Source: an uncultured Verrucomicrobiota bacterium (GTDB taxonomy: Bacteria; Verrucomicrobiota; Kiritimatiellia; RFP12; UBA1067). Taken from it: 11,800 bases of DNA. This document shows positions 1-5,326 of the stretch, in pieces. Both the position numbers and the translations under genes were made by a program. The DNA lies in assembly GCA_945613785.1 (NCBI GenBank), contig CALZAJ010000030.1:1-11800 (forward strand). Direction: 5' to 3'. Below the pieces are notes generated by a model. The model had not been told where the DNA came from. It searched no databases and saw only the letters and a program-made list of their open reading frames with translations. Positions within the stretch are counted from its first letter, which is position 1, and every line of letters starts with the position of its first letter.

Positions 1-50
1 CACAGAGGTTGGAGTTGCGCTCAACTATTCAGCTAACTGGCAAACTCGGG

Positions 51-305
51 TTATAGCAAAGTTGCACAGTACAGTCTCCTCACGCGGGCCATAATACAAA
101 AACACCGAAATCCCGACAACGGACTATGAGTAACATTCGCAACTTTTCTCATCCCCAGATCGGGGAAGAAGTCCATCTTCAGGGCGCTGGCGAGCTTCGC
201 CGCCGTTCGGAAGGTAATGTTGACGTCCTGATGGAGCACCTTGGTGATGTACGGACGCGACACCGTCATGCGCTTCGCAAGCTCCGTCTGCGACTCACGC
301 CCCAC
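51..305 (-). pseudogene. Remnant of an XRE-like helix-turn-helix protein
   Basis: An 84-codon frame opens with GTG at 305. Residues 4-50 look like the DNA-binding core of an XRE/antitoxin-type regulator: a helix around TELAKRM, a recognition helix around SRPYITKVL, then the pattern N-I-T-F-R-T-A-A-K-L-A-S-A-L and a DFFPDL ending. Helix 1, which normally precedes this core, is missing, and two consecutive in-frame TAG codons sit directly upstream of the GTG. The last ~30 residues (after DFFPDL) look like random read-through. I therefore read it as a decayed or truncated regulator; a short functional protein starting at GTG cannot be excluded. Its upstream side carries a three-copy repeat (311-374). 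It lies 67 bp downstream of the 373-837 gene and could share its transcript. No toxin partner is visible. Confidence 0.45.
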
Positions 306-310
306 CTACT

Positions 311-374
311 AAAGATCCCCTATGTCTTCAGCCCAAAGACCCTATGTCTCCTCCTCAAAGTAGAACCCATAATC
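311..374. repeat. Three imperfect direct repeats, ~22-24 bp apart
   Basis: Read on the plus strand, copies begin at 311 (AAAGATCCCCTATGTCT), 335 (AAAGACCCTATGTCT) and, more diverged, 357 (AAAG-TAG-AACCCATAATC). The first two are near identical apart from two bases. Copy starts are 24 and 22 bp apart, close to two DNA helical turns. The array fills the gap between the stop of the 373-837 gene and the start of the helix-turn-helix remnant, so it could be an operator array for that regulator or a decayed recombination/iteron element. The function is inferred only. Confidence 0.5.
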
Positions 375-837
375 AATACACCCGATAAGAGAATGACAGC
401 AGATTTCGACTGGCACCGCGCGACTTGACCTGCACATCAAGTATCTTCGCAGCCAAGAATCGTCCGTCTCGATTCATGAAGACCACAATGTCGCCAATGT
501 TACAGACTGATGATCGACGAGTAAAGTCAAATTGCTCCATCCCTTCAACCGACAAAGGAAATTCCACAATCCCCGATTTAACACCCAGTAGCTCAACCTT
601 ATCCTTGTAAGCACGCACCGAATCAGCCCCAGCTTCACTCCACGACGTCACGAAGGTCGTACCATTCGCTTCAACAGTAAACAGCCCGCTGTTAGCCAAG
701 AAATCAAATTCAGCCTGTCCACGCCCATTAACATCGGCCACGGACTTAAAGTCCTGAGCCAAAGCCGTCTTGACGCGCGAACGGATCCGTGAAGCAACCG
801 ACATTCGCGCCTCTTCCATGCGGTCAGCCAGCCTCAC
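373..837 (-). CDS. Uncharacterised protein, possible TIR-associated C-terminal domain
   Basis: About 154 residues from GTG at 837 (156 from TTG at 843, numbering used below; an ATG at 819 is a third option). I prefer GTG because GGAG lies 8 nt upstream of it, the only convincing Shine-Dalgarno in the window. No signal peptide or membrane helix is seen. Residues 1-45 are charged and probably helical; the rest looks beta-rich. Visible landmarks are FDF at 46-48, TTFVTSWSEAGADSVRAY at 62-79, FDFTRR at 105-110, IGDIVVFMNRDG at 116-127, RG at 142-143 and a terminal FSYRVY. This spacing resembles, from memory, a small domain found at the C-terminus of some TIR-domain and other predicted immune proteins. 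I could not confirm this, and no TIR domain is present here. Base composition is more AT-rich than the core genes. It may be a stand-alone domain or a fragment of a larger protein. Confidence 0.6.
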   Translation of the reverse strand: MRLADRMEEARMSVASRIRSRVKTALAQDFKSVADVNGRGQAEFDFLANSGLFTVEANGTTFVTSWSEAGADSVRAYKDKVELLGVKSGIVEFPLSVEGMEQFDFTRRSSVCNIGDIVVFMNRDGRFLAAKILDVQVKSRGASRNLLSFSYRVY

Positions 838-876
838 TTTCAAAACTCCAAGGAATTTCGATTTTTGACAAAGAGT

Positions 877-905
877 ATTATTCCATCATCTTCACGCTAT
901 TACAA
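877..905 (-). promoter_or_regulatory. Probable promoter of the 373-837 gene
   Basis: Reading leftward, TTGTAA (900-905) and AATAAT (877-882) are separated by exactly 17 bp, giving 4/6 and 5/6 matches to the sigma-70 consensus. A transcript would start near 869 and carry a short leader with GGAG before the GTG start at 837. A second A/T-rich stretch near 961-970 (TATAAA on the minus strand) lacks a good -35 partner. Confidence 0.5.
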
Positions 906-1010
906 TCCTTCAGACCTGCTTTGCGGCAGTCGTTAACCATGTCCGCAAACCCAGTGCCGAATTTTTATAAGTGCAAAATCACGCGCGAGACTGAAAAAAT
1001 TGCAAACGAT

Positions 1011-1041
1011 AAAAAAGAAAAATCGGAGAGTTCTCCGATTT
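1011..1041 (-). terminator. Intrinsic terminator of the tRNA cluster
   Basis: A perfect 10-bp inverted repeat (arms 1020-1029 and 1032-1041, AAATCGGAGA / TCTCCGATTT) is followed, in the leftward direction, by TTTCTTTTTT (1020-1011). It lies about 43 bp downstream of the 3' end of tRNA-Phe, as expected for rho-independent termination of the tRNA transcript. The AT-rich gap from here to the 373-837 gene (844-1010) holds that gene's promoter and nothing else I can support. Confidence 0.85.
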
Positions 1042-1083
1042 CTGAAATTGAGTGGGCTTGCCCTCCGTAGCTTCAGCGAAGGA

Positions 1084-1159
<76 letters not shown>

Positions 1160-1164
1160 ACAGA

Positions 1165-1176
1165 GCGGAAATCCGC
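1165..1176 (-). other. Small hairpin in the Lys-Phe tRNA spacer
   Basis: GCGGA-AA-TCCGC in the 30-nt spacer can form a 4-5 bp stem. Its arms are identical to those of the neighbouring tRNA-Phe anticodon stem. It may be a processing signal for the polycistronic precursor or chance. Confidence 0.3.
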
Positions 1177-1189
1177 AGGTTGGTTGAAA

Positions 1190-1265
1190 TGGTAGGAGCG
1201 CAGGGATTCGAACCCTGGACCCAGTGATTAAGAGTCACTTGCTCTACCAGCTGAGCTACGCTCCC
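1190..1265 (-). tRNA. tRNA-Lys (anticodon CTT)
   Basis: A 76-nt cloverleaf with encoded CCA (1190-1192). The anticodon stem AGTGA/TCACT encloses CTCTTAA, anticodon CTT, which reads AAG. The T-arm is CAGGG-TTCGAAT-CCCTG. The acceptor GGGAGCG/CGCTCCT pairs fully except that the first pair is G1-U72, a wobble rather than the usual G-C. It is the middle gene of the cluster, with exactly 30 nt on either side. Confidence 0.97.
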
Positions 1266-1295
1266 ATTTCACTGTATTTCGGTCGCTTGGAAACT

Positions 1296-1371
1296 TGGAG
1301 CGAGCTAAGGGACTCGAACCCTCGACAACCACCTTGGCAAGGTGGCACTCTACCAACTGAGTTAAGCTCGC
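1296..1371 (-). tRNA. tRNA-Gly (anticodon GCC)
   Basis: A 76-nt cloverleaf with encoded CCA (1296-1298) and discriminator U. The acceptor GCGAGCT/AGCTCGC pairs perfectly. The D-stem is ACTC/GAGT. The anticodon stem CCACC/GGTGG encloses TTGCCAA, anticodon GCC. The T-arm is GAGGG-TTCGAGT-CCCTT with one G-U pair. It is the first tRNA transcribed, about 35 nt after the predicted start site. Confidence 0.97.
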
Positions 1372-1412
1372 CTTTGTTTCGTTTGTTTCCTTGTTTCCCG
1401 AAAACGAGATAT

Positions 1413-1464
1413 AGTATATCACAATTCTCGGATGGTTGACAAGGGGGTTTTTAAAAAATTTTTA
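1413..1464 (-). promoter_or_regulatory. tRNA-cluster promoter with UP-like element
   Basis: Leftward, TTGTCA (1437-1442) and TATACT (1413-1418), each 5/6 matches, are separated by 18 bp. The predicted start is near 1406. Directly upstream of the -35, after CCCCC, is an AAAAA-TTTTTT-AAAAA tract (1448-1463). It resembles the A/T-tract UP element that RNA polymerase alpha subunits contact at stable-RNA promoters. This tract overlaps the TAA stop codon (1462-1464) of the upstream ATPase gene. The leader (1374-1398) has three near-identical GGAAACAA-type units. Confidence 0.75.
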
Positions 1465-2514
1465 CTGGGCGTTTCCGGGCTTCTTGAGGCTTTTCTTGAG
1501 GAGATCCAGGAGGGTCTTTTTCTCCATATCGGAGAAGGCCTTGATACGCGCCTTCCATTCGCGCTTGAACGCAAGAATCGCATCATCGGCTTCGGCAAGG
1601 AAGTGCGCCTTGAGCGTCTTCTTCGCGGCATCGAGATACATGCGAACTTCCGGGTTGAGCTCATCCATCACCAACGCATTCTCAGCTGCGAGCACAGGGA
1701 AGCGCGATGAGACGAGGTAGGCCGTATAGGGCTGGCCGCCGGAGCGGACGCCTGGTGCCTGCTCGCGAAGTTCGAATCCGTCGGTGCCCGCCCACACGAG
1801 CTTGCCCGCGCCGACGAACTTACACTTCCACTCGATGATCTCGAGCTTTGCCGTGGCGCCGTTCTCCAGCGTCAGCGTGTAATCGGAGACGCCCTTCTGG
1901 ACGACGATCGGCGTGACGGGGAGTCCGTTGAAATAGATGCGCACGTCCGGATAGCTCTTGAGATAGAGCGCAAACTTCGCCGCGAGCGAACGGACCGTCT
2001 GGTCCGCGTCCAGCAACGTATCGCAATTGACCGTCGCATTCGTCACGTAGACTTCCGTACCTGTGCCGGGGCCCGGCTTCTCCTGCGCGTCGAGTTCGAA
2101 CACACCGGGATTCGAGATGTCACCTGCAAGCGTATAGGACATCAGGTCGCCGGCGATGCGGACCGTCGTGCGCCACTCCACGTGCGAGCCGAGCGCGAAG
2201 GCCTTGAAGCGTCCGCGTCCGTGACGTCCGTGCAAACGACGATGCGCCTGCTCCGTCCCGTTGCCGAAGCGCTTCCAGCTGCCGCCGAGCGAACCGAAGG
2301 TCGCGTCGGCCTTCAGGACGTCAATGCCCGAACCGTCATCCGAAACGCGAAGGGCCTCGACCGCGCCAAGCGCGTTGGTGACGAGGTCAACACGGACCTC
2401 TCGCGCATCGGCGTCGAGCGCATTCCAAATGAGTTCCTCGAGCGCCGAAAGCGGCGCCGCCTTGGCGAGAGATGCGATGTGGTCAGCCTGTGCCTGGACG
2501 TAGATCTGTTTCAT
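1462..2514 (-). CDS. GHKL (HSP90/MutL-type) ATPase, function unknown
   Basis: 350 residues. The N-terminal ATP fold is clear: N-box EELIWNALDADA at 26-37 (catalytic-type Glu27, Mg-binding Asn31), G1 box SDDGSGI at 58-64 (adenine-contacting Asp59) and a glycine-rich lid GRHGRGRFKAFALG at 96-109. Residues ~190-290 form a second alpha/beta module, and the last 40 residues are lysine-rich and helical. No membrane helix or histidine-kinase H-box is present, so it is not a typical sensor kinase. From memory, related ATP-binding proteins are longer and continue well past the region that ends here, so this is either a short form or has lost its C-terminal part. The ATG at 2514 has no Shine-Dalgarno; its leader is a 7-bp repeat. 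It follows xseB by 53 bp and may be co-transcribed. It could be a remodelling or defence ATPase, but the role is unknown. Confidence 0.85.
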   Translation of the reverse strand: MKQIYVQAQADHIASLAKAAPLSALEELIWNALDADAREVRVDLVTNALGAVEALRVSDDGSGIDVLKADATFGSLGGSWKRFGNGTEQAHRRLHGRHGRGRFKAFALGSHVEWRTTVRIAGDLMSYTLAGDISNPGVFELDAQEKPGPGTGTEVYVTNATVNCDTLLDADQTVRSLAAKFALYLKSYPDVRIYFNGLPVTPIVVQKGVSDYTLTLENGATAKLEIIEWKCKFVGAGKLVWAGTDGFELREQAPGVRSGGQPYTAYLVSSRFPVLAAENALVMDELNPEVRMYLDAAKKTLKAHFLAEADDAILAFKREWKARIKAFSDMEKKTLLDLLKKSLKKPGNAQ

Positions 2515-2520
2515 AAGAAA

Positions 2521-2554
2521 ATGTTAAATGTAAAATGGAGAATGGAGAATGAAT
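2521..2554. repeat. Degenerate 7-bp tandem repeat between xseB and the ATPase gene
   Basis: On the plus strand the units are ATGTTAA, ATGTAAA, ATGGAGA, ATGGAGA and a partial ATGAAT: four and a half units in exact 7-bp register. On the transcribed strand this forms the C/T-rich, unstructured 5' leader of the ATPase mRNA. Heptamer arrays in gaps between genes are known in several bacterial groups; a role here is not evident. Confidence 0.7.
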
Positions 2555-2567
2555 GGCGTCGCGAGAC

Positions 2568-2801
2568 TCAGAGGGCGATGTCTGGCTCGCCATTCGCGTT
2601 CGTTATGATTTCGACGGGTTGGGGGCCGTCGGCCGTCACTTTCTCGATCTTGAGACGGATGGACTCGAGGTCCTTCTGGCAGGTCTCGACCAGCTTGCGT
2701 CCCTCTTCGAACGAGGCGATCATTTCATCGAACTTGAGGTCGCCCGACTTCATCTTGGCGACCAGCTCTTCGAGTTTCTTGAGGTTGTCTTCGAATTTCA
2801 T
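2568..2801 (-). CDS. xseB: Exodeoxyribonuclease VII small subunit
   Basis: 77 residues, the normal size for XseB. The protein is one helical hairpin with the family pattern F-E-x-x-L-x-x-L-E-x-L-V at 3-14, then SGDLKFDEMIASFEEGRKL at 19-37 and a CQKDLESI segment. XseB coats the large subunit XseA to form the ATP-independent nuclease that degrades single-stranded DNA from both ends. xseA, often adjacent in other genomes, is not in this window. The ATG at 2801 follows the mutS stop codon after a single base and has no Shine-Dalgarno, so translation is probably coupled to mutS. Since exonuclease VII is one of the nucleases able to act in mismatch excision, the pairing with mutS is functionally sensible, though shared regulation is inferred. 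Confidence 0.95.
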   Translation of the reverse strand: MKFEDNLKKLEELVAKMKSGDLKFDEMIASFEEGRKLVETCQKDLESIRLKIEKVTADGPQPVEIITNANGEPDIAL

Positions 2802-2802
2802 A

Positions 2803-5211
2803 TCAGAAAAAGGTCATCTGACCTGGGAGTTCGGAAAGTTTCTTGCGCGGCTTGCGGACAACCTTCTGGGGCGCGTTCACGTCGATCTCGTTGGCTTCGA
2901 GATTCTTGAGGATCTGCGCCGCGCGCTCGACGACTTCCTGCGGAAGTCCGGCCATGGCACCGACATGGATGCCGAAGCTCTTCTCGGCGACGCCCGGGAC
3001 AATTCGGCGAAGGAAGACGACCTTGCCGCCCTCGTCCTTGACGCGAACCGTGTAGTTCTTCACGCCCGGCAGGATGTCGGCGAGATCGGTCAGCTCGTGA
3101 TAGTGCGTCGCGAAGAGCGTCTTCGCCTTCGCCGTCGTCTTGCCGTGGAGATATTCGGCGACGGACCACGCGATGGAGATGCCGTCGAAGGTCGAAGTTC
3201 CACGACCGATCTCGTCCAGCACGATCAGGGACTTCGTCGTCGCGTTGTTGAGAATGTTCGCCGTCTCCTGCATCTCCACGAGGAACGTGGAGCGTCCACG
3301 CGCCAGATCATCGCCCGCGCCGATGCGGGTGAAGACACGGTCGAGGACGCCGAGACGCATCTCCGACGCCGGTACCCAGCTGCCCATCTGCGCCATCACG
3401 GCAATCGTCGCGACCTGACGGATGTAGGTCGACTTGCCGGCCATGTTGGGACCCGTGATGAGCATGATCTGGTCGGACGACGTGTTGAGAAACGCGGCAT
3501 TCGGCACGAACGGCTCGGCATCAGGCAGCTGTTCGATGATCGGATGACGCCCGTCCCGAATGTCGAGGACGTCGGAATCGTCGACCGTCGGACGCACGTA
3601 GCCTGCCGCGAGGGCGCGGTCCGCAAGGGACATGATGGCATCCAGTTCGCCGATCGCCGTCGCCGTCTCCTGCACTTCAACCGTCTTCGCGGCAATGGCG
3701 GCGAGAATCTCCCGGAAAAGGTTCTGTTCGAGCGCAACCGCCCTTTCCTGCGCGCCCAGCACCTTCTGCTCGTATTCCTTGAGTTCGGGCGTCGTGTAGC
3801 GTTCGCCAGTCGTCAGCGTCTGCCGGCGGATATAATCGGCGGGAGCGAGGGCAACCGAGCCCTTCGGGATCTCAATGACAAAGCCAAAGGTCGAGACATG
3901 CTTGACCTTGAGCTTGGCAATGCCCGTGCGCTCCTGTTCCTTCGCCTGATACTCGGCCAGCCAACGATGCCCCTCGTGGGCGATCGTCCGAAGCTCATCC
4001 AGATCAGCATTGTAGCCCGCGGCGATGAAACCGCCGTCCGTCAACATGATCGGCGGCTCGTCGGCAATCGACCGATCGATCAGGTCGACGAGGCCGGACT
4101 GGATGAAGAGCGAAGACTGAAGGCCTGCAAGCTGCGGCGGCAATGACGCCTTGATGTCCGGGATCGGACGGAGCGAGGTCCCCAGCGCCTTGAGGTCGCG
4201 CGGATTGGCTCGGCCGGAATCGACCTTCTGAATCAGACGCTCGAGGTCGCGGACGCCCGTGAGCAGCTGACGAAGCGAAGAAAGACGCGCACGGTCATCG
4301 ACGAACGAACCCACCGCATCAAGGCGGGCGTTGACCTCCGCCGCACGCGCCAACGGCCGGGCGATCCAATTGCGCATCGTACGCGCGCCCATCGGCGTCT
4401 TGGTGACGTCCAGCACGCCCAGAAGAGACGCCTCCTTCGTCACTTCACCACCCGGCAGCAGCTGGAGATGACGGATTGTGCCGCCGTCAAGGACGAGTCC
4501 GTCGTCCGCCTGACGCAACCGCAGCTTGCGGACATGGGCGAGCGAATGACGCAATGTCGTGCCGACGTAATGAAGGAGCGCGCCCGCGGCGCAGATGAGC
4601 TCCGTCTTGCCGGTCAGACCAAAACCATCAAGCGAAAGGACCTTGAAATGACGCGTCAGGCAGTCCAGCGCCGCATCCGGCGAGAACGTCCAAGCGTTAG
4701 TCTCGTCCGGGACGAGCATTTCCGCCGGATTGTAGCGCTCCAGCGCCTCGTCCAACTTCTCCTGCGTGGGATACTGCTCGACGCCGAACTCGCCGGTCGC
4801 CAGGTCCAAGAGCGCCAGACCCAGCCCCGAAACGGCTGCGACATAGTTATTGACGGTTTCGTCGAGCAGCCCGTCCTCGGTCACCGTGCCCGGCGTGACA
4901 ATACGGGTGATGTCGCGACGGACCAACCCCTTCGCCGTCTTCGGGTCCTCGACCTGATCGACCAACGCCGCGGTCTTGCCGGCGCGGATGAGCTTGGCGA
5001 GATAGGCGTTCAGCGCATGATGGGGAACCCCGCACATCGGCTGATTGCCGCGATGCGTCAGCGTCGCTCCAAGAATCGGCGCGGCAACAATCGCATCTTC
5101 TCCGAACATCTCGTAGAAGTCGCCGAGTCGAAACATCAGGATGGCGCCGGGCGGAACCTCGCGCTTCAAAGCGAGGTACTGCCGCTGCATCGGTGTCAAT
5201 TCATCTACCAT
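2803..5211 (-). CDS. mutS: DNA mismatch repair protein MutS
   Basis: 802 residues from ATG 5211. MutS scans DNA, kinks it at mismatches and signals through ATP to MutL. The mismatch-reading motif GDFYEMFGED (Phe32-Tyr-Glu34) is intact. Connector and lever/clamp domains follow. The ATPase has Walker A GPNMAGKST at 587-595, Walker B LIVLDEIGRGTSTFDG (Asp666-Glu667) and the THYHEL switch. The protein stops soon after the dimerisation helices, lacking the E. coli-type tetramer extension, and ends in GQMTFF, which looks like a beta-clamp binding peptide. An in-frame start exists at 5280, but the 23 added residues do not resemble MutS and would cover the promoter, so 5211 is preferred. No Shine-Dalgarno is present and the mRNA is probably leaderless. 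xseB follows after 1 bp. It is mutS1, not the suppressor MutS2. Confidence 0.97.
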   Translation of the reverse strand: MVDELTPMQRQYLALKREVPPGAILMFRLGDFYEMFGEDAIVAAPILGATLTHRGNQPMCGVPHHALNAYLAKLIRAGKTAALVDQVEDPKTAKGLVRRDITRIVTPGTVTEDGLLDETVNNYVAAVSGLGLALLDLATGEFGVEQYPTQEKLDEALERYNPAEMLVPDETNAWTFSPDAALDCLTRHFKVLSLDGFGLTGKTELICAAGALLHYVGTTLRHSLAHVRKLRLRQADDGLVLDGGTIRHLQLLPGGEVTKEASLLGVLDVTKTPMGARTMRNWIARPLARAAEVNARLDAVGSFVDDRARLSSLRQLLTGVRDLERLIQKVDSGRANPRDLKALGTSLRPIPDIKASLPPQLAGLQSSLFIQSGLVDLIDRSIADEPPIMLTDGGFIAAGYNADLDELRTIAHEGHRWLAEYQAKEQERTGIAKLKVKHVSTFGFVIEIPKGSVALAPADYIRRQTLTTGERYTTPELKEYEQKVLGAQERAVALEQNLFREILAAIAAKTVEVQETATAIGELDAIMSLADRALAAGYVRPTVDDSDVLDIRDGRHPIIEQLPDAEPFVPNAAFLNTSSDQIMLITGPNMAGKSTYIRQVATIAVMAQMGSWVPASEMRLGVLDRVFTRIGAGDDLARGRSTFLVEMQETANILNNATTKSLIVLDEIGRGTSTFDGISIAWSVAEYLHGKTTAKAKTLFATHYHELTDLADILPGVKNYTVRVKDEGGKVVFLRRIVPGVAEKSFGIHVGAMAGLPQEVVERAAQILKNLEANEIDVNAPQKVVRKPRKKLSELPGQMTFF

Positions 5212-5218
5212 AACGTAT

Positions 5219-5227
5219 ATTATAGCA
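5219..5227 (-). promoter_or_regulatory. Extended -10 promoter of mutS, giving a leaderless mRNA
   Basis: Leftward, TGC-TATAAT (5227-5219) is a perfect -10 hexamer with the TGn extension. Only seven bases (ATACGTT) separate it from the mutS ATG at 5211, so the usual start distance places +1 at or one base before the A of ATG. No good -35 is seen at 16-18 bp, as expected for extended -10 promoters. Confidence 0.7.
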
Positions 5228-5247
5228 AAATAGCGCAGGAAACGGAT

Positions 5248-5260
5248 GGGGACAGACCCC
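5248..5260. repeat. GGGGACAGACCCC inverted repeat, REP-like
   Basis: A 4-bp GGGG/CCCC stem around ACAGA (GGGGTCTGTCCCC on the minus strand), about 37-49 bp upstream of the predicted mutS start. The core resembles, from memory, short palindromes scattered through genomes that carry REP-associated tyrosine transposases. The flanks here do not extend the palindrome. It could instead be an operator. The rest of the murJ-mutS gap (5212-5326) has no gene and no clear terminator. Confidence 0.35.
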
Positions 5261-5326
5261 GCCACTTTCAGTCCGACCAAGAGGGCCCGCGGCTCAGCTT
5301 AGACGAAGGTCATGATCGACCCGGAG

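Noticed and set aside
126..428. 100-codon plus-strand frame over the helix-turn-helix remnant
   Set aside because: It is the antisense shadow of the minus-strand HTH coding region, crosses the repeat array, and has no recognisable domain.
878..940. 20-codon minus-strand ORF (MVNDCRKAG...) between the tRNA terminator and the 373-837 gene
   Set aside because: No ribosome binding site and no recognised family, and its 3' part overlaps the predicted promoter. Probably chance.
1448..1464. A/T palindrome after the ATPase gene as a terminator
   Set aside because: It has no G+C stem, and its position just upstream of the tRNA -35 fits an UP element better.
5212..5280. Longer MutS beginning at 5280
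   Set aside because: The extra 23 residues do not resemble a MutS N-terminus, and the segment contains the extended -10 promoter and the palindrome.
5308..5326. GGTC...GACC hairpin after murJ as a terminator
   Set aside because: The stem is only 4-5 bp and no T-run follows, so it is too weak to call.
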